A DNA stretch of 64,000 nucleotides from Clitopilus passeckerianus (GCA_944990035.1 CALYLX010000128.1:1240001-1304000); one strand, 5' to 3'; positions 10,441 through 23,582 are shown, counted from the stretch's first letter. The notes: generated from the sequence alone by a model not told the origin. Program-made: numbers and translations.

Positions 10441-12329
10441 TTAACTACGCTTCTGTCGCTTAGTCCCAGCCCTCGTGGTCCCAGATGTATCGACTGAAGA
10501 TATCGACATCGAGCGCCGAGCCTGTGAAGGGTGCCTCGTCAGAATCGCGAAGCGAGCACTGCTCCAAATGCCAAGCTTACCTGCTTCCTACCACGCACAC
10601 TGGCACTTCGTGCACTGATCACACTCGCAGCCCTCCCGTCTTCGCCGACTGGCTCATCTTCACCTGGCTCATCTACGGCCATTCCATCATCACCGTTCTC
10701 GTTACCCTCGTCTGAGATCCCCAGGCGGCCTTTCATAACACGAATGTCATATTCCACCTTGTCGACGAGTTTCTTGGTTTCGACAAGGGCCGTGGTAGCT
10801 TCAATGAGTGACTCCAGATGCAGAATGTTGTCTCGCGTGGGCATGACCAGTCGGTTGGGGTTTATGCCTATTTCACCAAGGGCTGCATTGACCTTAGGGG
10901 CGTGAGCGGCCTTCGGAACGGGGATTTTGTAGGAGCGCAGGTGAGCAACTCCGTGTGCTGCCTTTGTAGCTGAAACCGTAGAAGGTGGCTCGGTACGAAT
11001 AATACAATTTGCGGCATCTAGAACCACAATTAAGAAAGATGGACCATGGCCTGAATATTAGACTCACCAAACGCCGCGTTCTTAGCGGTCTGCGGTCTCT
11101 TGATAGATTGTGGAACAGCAAGGGGGCAATAGGTGTAGATGGAGAGTCCATTTCGAGACCACCTTTTTTGATGCTAAATCTCTTCCTTGCAGAGCCGCCG
11201 TCTATTGACAAGTTTGCAATTCCATTTTCGTCGTCCACCACATCTGGAAGACCTGATTCGACCCCGGCGAGAATGCGTAGGAGGTCGTCTCGCTCCTTCC
11301 TGAACTTTCGTTCGGTTTGTTCCAGACGCTTGTATTCAATGTATAGTGCTTCCTCTTCTGCAAGCTCTTCTGCTGTTCGGTTTTCCAGATTGTTGATGTA
11401 TTTCTTCCTCAATTCTTCTCGGTCTGTGAAGAATATAAGAATCGTTCCAAGCTACGTTCAAAACAATTCCTATACCTTTGTCAAACAAGTAATACCCAAT
11501 CAGGTGCGTTTTGCTGGCTTCATCGCCATCCCATGGGCGATTGCGGATGAGCTTTCTGCATATACTGAAATACCGGTCTTTCAGGTCCTATAAATATTAT
11601 CAGGATATTGGACGGAGATACAGAATTAAATGAATTTACCTCTATAGACCGTTCTTTGCCACCTGTGTAGTCATACCGATCGTGGATAACATACCACCTC
11701 AGATCATACTCTTGGACTATGTCCATCAGGTATGCCGACTCATCCTGCGTCCATTCTTTATCTGCGAAGCATAAATCAATTGTGGAAGATAAAGTAAATT
11801 TTAAGAGACATACCCTCCAAGAACCGCGTGTATTCTTCCTGATTGAACGTATACGCGTTCGGGTGGACATCGTACTTTGCAAATGAATATTCTGAAAAGG
11901 AGAATTAGTAGGTGGGAGAGGTAGACCATGTAAGTTTTTTTGGTCATACCTGCGTCTGCAGGCTCAGAAGCCTTCACCCAATGTTGCAGTTCAAGTGAAT
12001 CTTTCCGCGCCTCGTTCTTGAAGGTGCGAAGCTCCCTACTATTTCTCAGACAACACTCACAACGATGATATAGATTTAACGTACCATTTTACCTTTGTTC
12101 CGCCGCCTAGCTTCGGTTTCTGCTTGAACTTTGGTCTTTGAAGCTGAGCTTGCAAAGCAGGAACAGAGGGGCCAATCAGTGAGTACAGTTCCCTGGAGAT
12201 TCCTTCCGGCTTCTTTGGTGGAAGTTGTGCTTGCTTTTTCGCCTGAGGTTGCGATGGGCCTGCGCCAGCCGAAGATTCTGGTATAGATAGGATGCTACGA
12301 ACATCTGCAGCAGAGGCAGCCAAAGCCAT
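10441..12329 (-). CDS. SWC4: SWR1/NuA4 complex subunit 4 (DMAP1 homologue)
   Basis: Shared subunit of the SWR1 histone-exchange and NuA4 acetyltransferase complexes. Starts MALAASAADVRSILS at 12329. Then GISRELYSLIG, GGTKVKWY, the SANT-like block EWTQDESAYLMDIVQEYDL with WYVIHDRYDY, and SICRKLIRNRPWDGDE. A long coiled coil follows (REELRKKYINNLENRTAEEL ... ERKFRKERDDLLRIL), then the DMAP1 C-terminal domain (TEPPSTVSATKAAHGVAHLR, ALGEIGINPNRLVMPTRDN). The last exon ends TKRQKRS. At 11122-11126 the expected PIAPLAVPQSIKRPQTAKNA changes frame after PIAP: a run of five C (minus strand) is one short. The gene is otherwise complete. Confidence 0.93.
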
Positions 12330-12514
12330 GGTCGTCGAATCCAGAAAAGGACAAAGCTGCGAAAAGTCACGGGACCACATACGGTCACTCAGAGTCCGTG
12401 ATATGCGGCGCGATGGCGTCGTGCTTGGCACTAGAACAGGGCCAATCGTGACCGCCATGGGACAATCAAAAGATGTAGACGTCGTGCGTTAAACGTTTAC
12501 TGCGGGCCAACACC

Positions 12515-12521
12515 TATATAA
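12515..12521 (+). promoter_or_regulatory. TATA box of the AAA ATPase gene
   Basis: TATATAA lies 42 bp before the start codon at 12563, in the 233-bp divergent gap shared with SWC4. Confidence 0.4.
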
Positions 12522-12562
12522 CCTTAACGTCCACGTATTCGGGTTCAGAACTACGCACCACG

Positions 12563-14663
12563 ATGGACGATTTTGTTAACATCTGGAAGTTTGACGGAAA
12601 GAAAGCTGTTCCCGTCACAGATTCAGCTCCTGGAGGAATGAAGGACGACTTCTACGGCAAATGGTTGGACCAAAGTATGAAATTTAGCCTAATATGCACA
12701 TAGATGAGTTCTAACCAGCCGAATGCGAGTAGCTTCAGCAAAGATCGCCAACCCTTTGCAGGCTGGGTATGTTGACTTGCTTTTTAGTCGATGGGCTATG
12801 CTCAATTTGCCATAGAGCCGATGCTTTGCGTCGCCTATACCCCGACCATTCTCTTGTAACCACCTCAGATTATCAGTTGAATATTCTGAGCCACCCTGGC
12901 GTCATTTATACGCCACTTGAAGATATGCCATTGGTGACAGAAACCGTCTATTACTCATTTGCAAGAAGTGCTGGTGGCCTCCCTGGAACACTCGCTGAAA
13001 TGATCCATGTAGGAGGATTCAAGTTGCTGTGGGAGGTACACAGTTCTCATACACGCACGAACGCATATAACTGATCAATCGACCTCAGCAATACGAATTC
13101 CTGTTGTTCCAGGTTTCGGTATGGATATAGTGCACTTACTACGTCAGGCTCTCATTCATCATCTAGTACCCTGCTGGTTTTGGGATGATAACCACCCGTT
13201 ACATCCTGCATCCAGAGTCCGAAGATCCGGCACGCCTCCTCTTGTTGTCGTTAGGCGCATGGGCCAACCAACTTCATAGCGAGATTTGGGTCTTTGATAA
13301 CGGATGGTGGCAAAAGGATCACGATCTTTGGGCTCAGATCCAGAAAGCCAGATGGGCCGATGTTATCCTGAAAGATGACTTCAAGAAAGGACTGCAGAAA
13401 GACATTTATGGCTTCTTTGATTCCAAAGAGATTTACGAGGAACTGGCCATTCCCTGGAAGGTAGGCCAAGCATTGCAACAAGCATGTATGCCGACTTTGG
13501 CTGACCATATGGGAACAGCGTGGCCTGATTATGCATGGCCCTCCTGGTGAGCTAGTCTGTATTCAGACTCAGTATCCATCTGATTTTGCTTAGGAAATGG
13601 GAAAACCATCAGCATCAAGGCTATCATGAAGACCTGTGAGGATAAAGGCTTCCTGCCATTGTATGTCAAATCCTTCAGGAGTGAGTGGCTTTTCGTCCGT
13701 CTAAAACAGCATTTCCTCATGCACTAGCTAGGTTACATGGGAGAAGAACAAGCTATGGCCCAAGTTTTCAACCACGCTCGACAAATGGCTCCTTGTGTCC
13801 TCATTCTAGAGGACCTTGACAGTTTGATCAATGATTCCAACCGTTCCTTCTTCCTCAATCAACTAGACGGGCTGAGTGACAATAACGGGTTGCTCCTCAT
13901 TGGAACCACCAACCACTTCGACAGACTCGACCCAGGGCTGAGCAGCCGTCCCAGTCGCTTTGACAGGAAGTAGTAAGTCGATTGGCCTCCCAACATCCTG
14001 ATGTCATTTAACCTGTTACTGTCAGCAAATTCGACGACCCTGACGTCGAAGAACGCGCCCTCTACGCCAAATATTGGCAGAACAAACTGAAGAACAATAA
14101 ATCCGTGGCCTTCCCAGATGAACTTGTTCAGGAAGTCGCTCAAGCAACAGACGGATTCAGCTTCGCGTACTTGAAAGAAGCATTGTAAGTTTCGGACTTT
14201 TTTCTCGCAACCCCTCCCGCTCATATGGCGTGATAGCGTCTCAACACTTGTTGAATTGGCCAATTATGAGGGAGATGATAAGCCTAGCTTTGGAACTGCC
14301 ATCCTGAAGACAGTCAAGACTCTTCGCAAGGAGCTGAACCGCTCGTCTACGACTTTCTGGTCGACTCCCCGCCGTCAGTCTCAGGCTCCTGAACAACCGA
14401 TGGACCCCGAAATGATCAAGAAACAGATCCTCGGACAACAGCAGAACGCAGCATCACGACCAACCGATTTCCGCAGGTTGTTGGAGCCTATCGTCAGGGG
14501 TTCGGGAAATGCCTGGAATGCCAGGACCTTTGTCGATGCTCCAACCAACCAAGGACCCCATAGCCCATCCCATGGCCTGGCTCATCTCATGGGGGACCAA
14601 ACTAGCTCTGCGACTCCAGCGCCCAGGTTTGACCAGAACCCTTCTTGTAAATACATGTTCTGA
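12563..14663 (+). CDS. AAA-family ATPase of unknown target
   Basis: Single-ring AAA ATPase. The N-terminal half (MDDFVNIWKFDGKK, later PLVTETVYYSFARSAGG and YPAGFGMITTRYILHPES) is not a domain I recognise. The ATPase core holds Walker A HGPPGNGKT (split by an intron at about 13547-13592), Walker B CVLILEDLDSL, sensor-1 LLLIGTTNHFDRLDP, and the SRH arginines in SSRPSRFDRK. An alpha-helical lid follows (DDPDVEERALYAKYW, ATDGFSFAYLKEAL). The C-terminus is low-complexity and Pro/Gln-rich, ending at 14663. The Walker region is closer to fungal cytosolic AAA proteins than to proteasomal or Bcs1 ATPases: there is no Bcs1 N-terminal transmembrane and import segment. Substrate unknown. Confidence 0.8.
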
Positions 14664-14846
14664 AAGTTGTGTTGTCTCCGCCACATGTATCTATGTAACT
14701 GTTATCTTATCAACAATGTCCTGATTTATCCAAAAGATTTGATTGAGCCGTTTGACCGTCATTGAGTCGTCAATATAAAGCTATCCACTGATTTCTCAGT
14801 GACTCACTTACACAGATAGCTCTGTTTCTTCCGTAACTTTCACTAA

Positions 14847-17608
14847 ATGCCGCCCAAGCCAGCGTCTGACCCATCCATCGATGCATTAGTGGCTCTTTTC
14901 CAATCGATTGGGCTACCCAAGGCAAAAGCACAGGAGGCAACGAAATCTCCCAAGAGTGCTGCTGTACTCAAGGAGCTCGCCGATACTTTCCCGGCCCTGG
15001 CAACCTCTGGACTCGATGAGAAGCAGGCAACATTGGTTGGAGCCCTTGCGATCGCCATCTCGAAGTCCAGCGGTGTCGGAAAGGACGAACGGGAGTATAT
15101 TATTACCAAGATTATCGCAGGGAATCTGAAGAGCATAGATCAAGTCAATGGTGCGGCCCTTCGAGGTTTCAGTGGTTCCGACTACTGACTAGCTAGGACA
15201 GCTGCTGCGAAATATACAGAAACTCATCACGCACCAATAAATGAAATCGACTTCAAGGAAAACTGTGGAGTCGGTCAGTTCTCTCAGAGCAGATAACTGT
15301 TCGCCCATGGCTAAAGCTTCTTACTTAGGCTTCAGTATCACGCCCGAGCAACTTGAAGAAAGAATAGCTTCTTACATCACAGAAAACGCCGTTGGGGGCT
15401 GGGCAAGTCTAGGATCAACTATCAGCGCATTGAAGAACTCGGCAGATCTGCGATGGGCTAATCCCTTGGAGGTTAAAAATGCGGTTGATAACGCGTTCAA
15501 CGCAGCGTTTGGCCCCAAGCAAGCGGCTGCACCTAAGAGCAAGGTTTGTAGCTTCCGTGTGCGCCACAAAATACCTTCTGACAACCAGACAGGAGCCAAA
15601 AGGAGCTGCATCCACAAAGACCAAGATTGTGGAAAAGATCGTGCCTCGAAAGAGCGTGTTCGAGGAGGGCTTCCTCGGTCAACTACACAAACCTGGCGAA
15701 AACCCTCAGATCAAATCCGAATTGAAAGAAGTCCACTTGAAAGCTACGGATGGCCAAGTCTGGACACGATTCCCTCCTGAACCAAATGGTTATCTACATA
15801 TAGGGCACTCAAAAGCAATCTTCGTCAACTTCGGATATGCTGCCCACCACAACGGCAAATGTTATCTTCGGTATGACGACACAAATCCCGAGAAAGAAGA
15901 AGGCGCATATTTTGAAAGCATCTTGGACGTCGTTCGGTGGCTTGGTTTTGAGCCATGGAAGATCACCTACTCAAGTGACTATTTCCAAGAGCTATATGAG
16001 CTCGCCGTGGAGCTCATCAAACGGGACAAGGCATATGTATGCCATTGCACGCGTAAGTGAATGTCTATGAATATATACCCCTTTCTTGACTTATTCGTTT
16101 CTATTGGTTCACAGAGGAGGAAATCAAGGCTGATCGTGGAGAGAAGAAGGCTCTGCCTCGACCTTGTGTCCACCGCGATAGACCAGTTTCAGAATCTCTT
16201 GCGGAATTTGGGGGCATGAAGAACGGAAAATACAAGCCCAAAGAGGCCAATCTGAGGATGAAGCAGGACCTTAACGACGGAAACCCTCAGATGTGGGACC
16301 TAACAGCATACCGTGTCCTTGAAGCAACGCATCATCGCACGGGTGATAAGTGGAGGATTTATCCTACGTATGACTTCACCCATTGCCTCGTTGATAGCTT
16401 CGAGAATATATCGTAGGTGGATACATGCTCACTCTGCGCTCTAACTAATCCCATTTTTCAGGCATTCACTGTGCACCACCGAATTTGTGTCCTCTCGCCA
16501 GTCGTACGAATGGCTGTGTGACGCTTTGGAGGTATACAAACCGAGACAATCAGAGTATGGAAGGCTGAATATCGAAGGTACGATCATGTCCAAGCGAAAA
16601 ATCCAGAGACTTGTCCAAGGAGGATATGTCAATGGCTGGGATGACCCTCGGCTGTATACCCTCATTGCGCTGCGTCGACGAGGAGTACCCCCTGGTGCGA
16701 TAACCTCGTTTGTGAGCACTCTCGGTGTATCGACAGCCGCCTCGAATATCGAAATTGCTCGGTTCGAGGAAGCCGTTCGATCATATCTCGAGAGTTCCCC
16801 CCGCCTCTTGATGGTGCTCCGACCACTCAAGGTTGTCATCGAGAATCTACCCGATGACCACGTCCAGATGGTCGAGAAACCACTTCACCCCAAAGTAGCT
16901 GAGCTCGGTACATCGACTGTACCCCTCACCAAAGTTTTATACATCGACGCCTCCGACTTCCGGGTCGAAGATTCCAAGGATTATTTCCGCCTTGCTCCTG
17001 GAAAGACAGTCGGCCTCTATGGGGCGTCTGCATCAATCACCTACGTTTCGCATACAGTGGACCCCTCCAGTGGTAATGTGACAGAGGTCGTTTGCAAGCT
17101 TGAGACTGGTGGTAATGTCAAGAAACCAAAGACATTCATTCAGTGGGTTGCGGAACACGCACCCTCTGGGAGTCCGGTATGCATCGACGAGACTCGCGTC
17201 TTCCATAGGCTTTTCAAGAGCGACCGCCCCTCGGGGGACATCTCGGATCTCCAGGTGGACAGTCTGGAGGTAGTTCGGGGTGCGTTGGTTGAGACCGGGT
17301 TCTGGTCACTTGCCAAACGCTCCCTACAGCTTGCCAGGAAGGACGCCGAAGAAAGAACAGTGAAGGCTACCAAAGAAAACGAGGTTCCGACAGATGATGG
17401 TACACCCCACGCAACTAGCGCCCAGTTGGTTGGCAAGGAATGCGTTAGGTTCCAGGGCCTTCGTGTTGCTTACTTTGCCCTTGACTCGGATACGAAGCTT
17501 GCTTGCTTGAATGAGGTCGATGGAGAGGAGGCGAAGAGGAAGGATGGAGATTATATTGTACTTAATCGCATTGTCAGCCTAAAGGAAGACTCTGGCAAGG
17601 CAGCGTAG
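14847..17608 (+). CDS. GLN4: Glutaminyl-tRNA synthetase
   Basis: Class I synthetase charging tRNA-Gln in the cytosol, about 830 residues. Eukaryotic N-terminal non-specific RNA-binding regions 1 and 2 come first (residues about 1-210; [50 protein letters not shown]). The Rossmann catalytic domain has [16 protein letters not shown] (HIGH motif) and [15 protein letters not shown]. It continues [15 protein letters not shown] and the KMSKS-equivalent [13 protein letters not shown]. The two-part anticodon-binding beta-barrel domain ([27 protein letters not shown]) ends at 17608. Introns are concentrated in the first half; the last exon from about 16462 is long. No frame break is seen here, unlike several neighbours. 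Confidence 0.96.
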
Positions 17609-17793
17609 CTCAAGAACGACATTGGTTGTTATTTTATTTCCTTGTTCAATTCATGGTGTAATAGAATCCAGATCCAAGTCAAAGGTTCCATTGAAAAAAA
17701 AACAACATGCACATGCAATGGTATAGGTAGAAATTCGTAACGAGCGAAAGCAAAGCGTAAACATTAAAGGGTGTATAATCCATCACGATCCGT

Positions 17794-19544
17794 TCAATAC
17801 TCGGCCTCCTCAGCATCAGCCGAGTCAATGCCAACCTCCTCGTAATCCTTCTCAAGAGCAGCGAGATCCTCACGGGCCTCTGAGAATTCACCTTCCTCCA
17901 TACCTTCACCGACGTACCAATGGACGAAGGCACGCTTGGAGTAGAGAAGATCGAACTTGTGATCCAGACGACTCCATGCAGCAGAGATGGCGGTGGTGTT
18001 TGAAAGCATGCACATACTGCGCGAGACCTTTGCAAGGTCACCGCCGGGTACATGTGCGGGAGGCTCGTTGCAAATGCCGAGCTTGAAGCCGGTCGGACAC
18101 CAGTCAACGAATTGAATGGTGCGCTTCGTCTTGATGATGGAAACAGCAGCGTTGACATCCTTGGGCACAACGTCACCTCGATAGAGGAGTGCGCAGGCCA
18201 CTGAAGCGTGATTGAGTATACGGAATCAGATGAGAGAGATTTTACCACTTACTGTATTTGCCTTCCCTGGGATCGCATTTCACCATCTGGTTACCAGGCT
18301 CAAAGCAGGAGAAAGTCATGTCTGCGACAGAGTTCTGCTCATGGTTGGCCTTGTCGGAAGAGATGATCGGCGCGAAGGTGGCAAGAGGGAAGTGAATACG
18401 GGGGAATCTAAGGAGTGACATTAGGACATCTTTGGAACTTTCTGTGCATGAAAACTTACGGAACCAGATTGGTCTGGAACTCGTTCAAGTCAACGTTGAG
18501 GGAACCATCGAAACGAAGGGAGGCAGTGATGGAGGAGACAACTTGAGCAATTAGCCTATTCAAGTTGACCAAGCCAGGAGAAGCGATGTTAAGATTCTTT
18601 TTGCAGATATCGTAAATGGCTTCGTTATCAACCTAAAAGGTGCTTTCAGCATACTATATGCGGGGTCTAGATCGAATACAAACCATGAAAGAACAATCAG
18701 AATGCTCCAGAGTAGTGTGGGTGGTCAGAACCGAGTTGTAGGGCTCGACGACCGAATTGGCGAGAGTGGGTGCAGGGTACACCGAGAACTCAAGTTTCGA
18801 TTTCTTGCCGTAGTCGGTAGAGAGACGCTCCAAGATTAGAGCACCAAGACCAGACCCAGTTCCACCTCCGAAGGAGTGGAAGACAAAGAAGCCTTGCAGA
18901 CCAGAACAGTTGTCTGCCAATCGACGAACTTTGTCCATCACAGTGTCGATCTGTTCCTTTCCAATCGTGTAGTGACCACGAGCATCTGAAAGAAGCAGTC
19001 GTCTCAGTGCCGAGACCTGATCATAGGTAATCTGAGTATCTTACAGTTGCTCGCAGCGTCCTCCTTTCCGGTCACAAGGGTCTCAGGGTGGAAGAGGCTC
19101 CTGTAGGTACCAGTCCTGACTTCATCAATAACGTTGGGTTCTAGGTCAACGTATAGGGAACGGGGAACGTGTTTCCCTGAGGAGGTTTCTGAGAAGAATG
19201 TGCTGAAGCCATCATCACCAACAGAGGGGAGCCTTCCATAAGGCGACCATCGGGCTGGAACGGAAGATGTTAGGGAGCCGAAAAAGACTTTTAGCAAGTC
19301 CAAAACGCACGCTGAGACCGTGCTCGACGGTGTAGAGCTCCCCTGCATTAATCGGATTAGCATCACACCATTTTGATTTGACAGAGATATGCCAGCAAAG
19401 CAGACAAACGACACGCGTTTTAGGATAGAAAAAGGCGCATAGAATGCTGATAGGCTACTTCGACACAATTCGACAAGACTTACAGCATGCGTTACCGATC
19501 TGGACACCAGCCTGACCGACGTGAACAGAGATGACTTCTCTCAT
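17794..19544 (-). CDS. TUB1: Alpha-tubulin, copy A (apparent frameshift near 19227)
   Basis: Alpha subunit of the microtubule heterodimer. Starts [20 protein letters not shown] at 19544. It contains the GTP-binding tubulin signature GGGTGSG ([16 protein letters not shown]), the alpha-type T7/T5 regions ([19 protein letters not shown]) and [12 protein letters not shown]. The C-terminal tail is acidic and ends EEAEY, keeping the tyrosine. At 19226-19229 the frame breaks between [10 protein letters not shown] and [11 protein letters not shown]: four C where five are expected. The last coding exon (17794-18201) is uninterrupted, whereas copy B has introns in that part. Lys40 of animal alpha-tubulin is absent (GDDGFSTFF). 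It is in inverted orientation to copy B about 7.4 kb away. Confidence 0.94.
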
Positions 19545-19847
19545 TTTTGAAGAAAGGCAAACGCTATTTCAACGACAACTCAGTATTCCCGAATACAAAT
19601 GGCGCGTCGCAAGTTCACTCACAAGAAAACAAGATGGGGGAAGGAGGACTGCGATGGCAGGACAAAGGTTTGCTTCGCTGCAAACCACAAAATTAAGGCG
19701 TTCTCATGTCTTCCCACGCACCACGATGCTGTCACGCGGCTGTTGGTCTGTGCGTAAGGGTCCTAAGTCCGAATTATATTCCCCAATGAAAGTAAAAAAG
19801 GATATAGTATGTAGTGTGCCGAAAAAACGTGTAGATGTGCATGTATT
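19545..19847. other. Intergenic region, lipase-like 3' end to alpha-tubulin A promoter
   Basis: About 300 bp between tandem minus-strand genes. It should hold the tubulin promoter and 5' UTR. No TATA box, repeat or RNA gene was recognised. Confidence 0.45.
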
Positions 19848-22800
19848 CTATAATCCGAGTCCATCCTTGATCTGTTTCGTCCCATCTACCGCTTTCTTTG
19901 ATGTTTCCTTCCCGAAATACCTAGTTCAGATTGATTAACCTTATTGTTGCTTGTAGTAAACGGATCAACCACGTACCTGAGGATCCCATCCCACATACGC
20001 AACCCATGCATAGGGATGATATGGTTACGGACCTGTTGCTCAGAGACCGATTGTTGAGGTGGTCTAACAGGATCGTCCTTCGGGTCAAAAGCCGCACGAA
20101 GAGCATCAGAGGCCGTCAGCTTGGGGACAGTATGGTGGGTAATGGGCGCCGTGTGGTAAATAGACTTCTTCAACAATGCAATAGCTTCAGGCTGTGCGCG
20201 GTCAGCAATAATCGTCCTTGACTACATAGAATGGAGCTCACTGTGTCTGTGCGTTTGGCAATGGCACTCGGAGGCGGTCTTTCATTGTCGAGATCCAAAG
20301 GTCCCCACCGTCGATTATTCTGAATTTTATCCGACTCCTTCGAAATTCCATGCCCGAGCTTGGGCTTTGGTTGGTCTCGTGAGAGCAAGAGCCCCTGCGA
20401 ACGAGCATTATCTAGCAACCGGCGGGCTTTTGTTTCCTGTTTCTGTCTTCGCTTTATAACTCTTTTGGCAGAGCTATGAAACTTCCGATCCCATTCCTCT
20501 TGACCATCAAGCCATTTTCGGACAGGGCCTTCCTTGATAATTCCTACTTCTCCAGGCCGAAGGCCCAGGGCCACAAGCTCCTCTGGTAGCTCCATAACCC
20601 TGGTCATTCCATGGATGTCAACGCGCTCTCGAATCATCGAAACATTTGGAATGTCTGTCTGCTGACATGCTGTCAGCGAAATCCTAAATGGTAGACACGG
20701 ACAAATTCATACCTCCGACGTATCCTGGGTCCCGTCCTCAGAGGTTTCGACATACTCGGCGGCTCCGTGTTCCACTTCTTCAACGGCATGATTTCTATTC
20801 TTGATATAGATCTCGATCTCCTTGCCTTCCTCGTTTAATGGCATCTTTCCCGGCCCTTTAACTGATGGGTTGGACTTCTTGGTGCACTTGCTGCTTGGTG
20901 CAGCAGACGATTCAACATCTGGCGGTCGATGAAACTCTGGGAATGGATTGCGCTCTAAATGCGCCGCGTCCTGGCTCGATACATGCCTCACAAACTCGGC
21001 GATGGAGCGATAGGCGTAAGCAGCCTATATTGTGACTGGGTCAGCTATGGTGCGGGTATATGCGTTTGAATTGCATACATACACTATCTGTGAAGCTGAA
21101 AACTGTCAAAACGTGGCACATGCCTGCACTCTGTGAGTTTCGGTCAGTGCATTCAATCGGGTAAGCCTCACCGTCAAAGACCTGAAGGTGAACCTATCGA
21201 CTAATTCAGTTTGTGACGGCACCGATAGGTATCAAACCCACCTTTGTAGGAGTAGTGAACTTTTCCGCGTTTTCTTTCTGCCTATGTCCATCCCGTAAGA
21301 CCCCATTCCTGGCTCGATGTTTGGAAGGATGAGCGGCTCGGTGGGCAAGATGTATTATCTCATCCCTCAGAACTTCGTCGTTCCCGGCTAGGATGTATAG
21401 CGGAGGTAGATCACCAAGCGAGCCTTGCAAGATGGGCGAAACGAGCGGGTGGGTTAATTGCCTAGGTGAATATGGTGGTTCGATCAGGATACCTTGATGT
21501 AGCCTTGGGGATCGTCGACTTACTCGTTCATCGCATACAATTGTATCTGAGTGAGGATCTCCAAAGGCACCGCATCAGGGTCATCCATCAGTACTTTTGG
21601 CGGCTTTGGTTCCCAGAAGTCGATATCGTAGTCAACGGAATCTTTAGATCTATTCTTCCTCGACAAAGCCTGGCTGTGCGCATTTTTCGGCTCGTCACGA
21701 GGAATAGAGGAGCCCTGAAGCATTTCCCGCTGCTTTTCAACACCTTCCTCTGGTATACGTGTATCTTCTCCTCCTTCTGCTTCCTTTAGTCGTTCTTTGG
21801 TAGGTTTAAGCGAGTCGGGATGCCCAGGCTCCGGAGGTGGATTTGTCTCGGTGGTTGGAATACGGGATCTCCGCCCAGGTGGGAGCGGATCCAGGGGCCA
21901 TAACGCCGATGGCTTTGCAATGAAGCCATGATGGGGTATAATATCCTATGGCAATTGTCAGCTGCTTTTATATTTTCGTTGAGAACTTCAGACATACCGT
22001 TTCTGTATTCGCCATGATACTCGGGAAACTATGGGTGAGATCTACCCAAGGGCTGATCAGAACGGCTCCTGCTGGCATGGGTATGCCTATATCTCTCAGA
22101 ACTGTGAGTGCAGTAACGCAAAGTCCTCCACCAGCAGAGTCTCCGGCAAAAACAATTTTGTGGTGTGGGACCGGTTTGTGAGGGGCACCCTCCGGGGTTG
22201 AATTAGGTAGAAGTCTACAGGGAAAAGCATATTCAGGGTTTCGTGGCATCCTGCAGATAAACGATATACGAACACGCGGCCAGGACGTCCTGAAGTGGAC
22301 ATGGCCATGGATATTGAGGTGCTTTCCTAATGAACGTGTTATGAGCAACAAAGTTTGTAGCATTTCCCAAAAATTTGGAACCGACCGGTAATTCACTGCA
22401 AAGGCTCGTCCATGGAACTTTCTGGCTGTTGGAGGTCAACATTACACTGCAGATGACGTCACAGAAAGTGAACATGCCATAACGAATAATCTGGTAACGA
22501 TGTGTATCTAATTGTCGTCAGCCTGGAATCTCGTAGACCATGGATATCCAACGTACTTATGGACCCCCAGAAGTAGCCACCTCCATGAACATAGAACTTG
22601 TAGGCAGGACATTAGACGACAAAACCGAACTAGTGTCATGGACTGACCATGACTGTTTCCAGATGTTCCATGCGCGCAATTGTCTGTTCCTCTTCTGACA
22701 ATTTCTTGTCCATGAACAGAACGTCATCTTCTGCCAAATAACTCTTTTCGGTGATCCATTCTGCGTCAATGCCATCTAGTCCTCGGACTTGCCACCATCG

Positions 22801-23364
22801 CTCTCCGCCGACGACTTTCTGAAGCTCATCGGGACCAAACCATTCAATGAGCAAGTCCGCAGCCTTGTTGCACGTTTGCAAAGGAATCACGACAGGGGCA
22901 ACAGCTGCCCAAGGGGGAGACGGAACGTGGGTGTTGGTGCTGAGGAGAGAATTGAGGGGAATTCTCGAATCAATTAAGCCTTACTCACAAAGCTTGTAGA
23001 GACTCCACTGTGTTGTTTGTTCCGAGCTCAATGAATGCTACCGTTGAGCGGTTAACGGAGCTCCGGAGGTTTTATAATAACTCATGACGGTTTACCTTTC
23101 ACGATGTTGAATGCTCTGGGAGTTCACGCCCTGAGTTTAAAGGTCTCGTGCGGGGAGAAAATGAAGCATACTGATCATAGAATATTTCATCCCTAGATTC
23201 CTCTTGTTCATCCCCTTTCTTCCTCGCTTTCCTTCGGGTATGCTCAAAGAATGTTTTTACCACCACTGGAAACACGCCGTGAGTATTAAATTCATGAATG
23301 AGCCCGTCTTACCAGATATACCTGGGGCGATGTGTACCGCAGCCGACACCGTGGTGACTGGCAT
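19848..23364 (-). CDS. Hormone-sensitive-lipase-type alpha/beta hydrolase with long insertion and C-terminal extension
   Basis: Predicted lipase/esterase of the HSL (alpha/beta-hydrolase 3) family. Exon splicing gives a start MPVTTVSAAVHIAPGIS at 23364 and a basic N-terminal region (VVVKTFFEHTRRKARKKGDE). FYVHGGGYFWGSI near 22560-22610 supplies the HGGG oxyanion hole. RKFHGRAFAVNYR, then QYPWPCPLQDVLAA follow, with the nucleophile in VFAGDSAGGGLCV near 22130 and GAVLISPWVDLTHSFPS. A charged/proline-rich insertion of roughly 150 residues precedes LPPLYILAGNDEVLRDE (acid residue) and HLQVFDGMCHVLTVFSF (His). A further C-terminal extension (GEVGIIKEGPVRKWLDGQ, HGLRMWDGILRYFGKE) ends DGLGL at 19848. 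The last intron is about 19930-19968. Many small exons make exact borders uncertain. Cellular substrate unknown. Confidence 0.82.
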
Positions 23365-23582
23365 GAGGAAAGGGGTTGGTCGTTCATATGTCGGCCGTCC
23401 ATTTCTTGTTCGAGCCCGCTCAATGTCACAGTGAGTGGTGCTGGCTTGACGTCAGATTGATCGGGAACGATCGACCAGTGTTTGTAACCGTGGTTGAAGC
23501 CAAACACCAAAGAGCCCGTCCGCATTTGGCAACAGCGTTCGTCGTCGTTGACAGTCCCACCGAGCTCTATTTGGTCGATGCA

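Noticed and set aside
12563..14663. Bcs1 (mitochondrial AAA chaperone) identity
   Set aside because: The ATPase core is superficially similar, but the Bcs1 N-terminal transmembrane and import region is absent.
21470..21500. GGTTCGATC sequence resembling a tRNA T-loop
   Set aside because: It lies inside the lipase-like coding region and no acceptor stem or D-arm could be folded around it; no tRNA is called anywhere.
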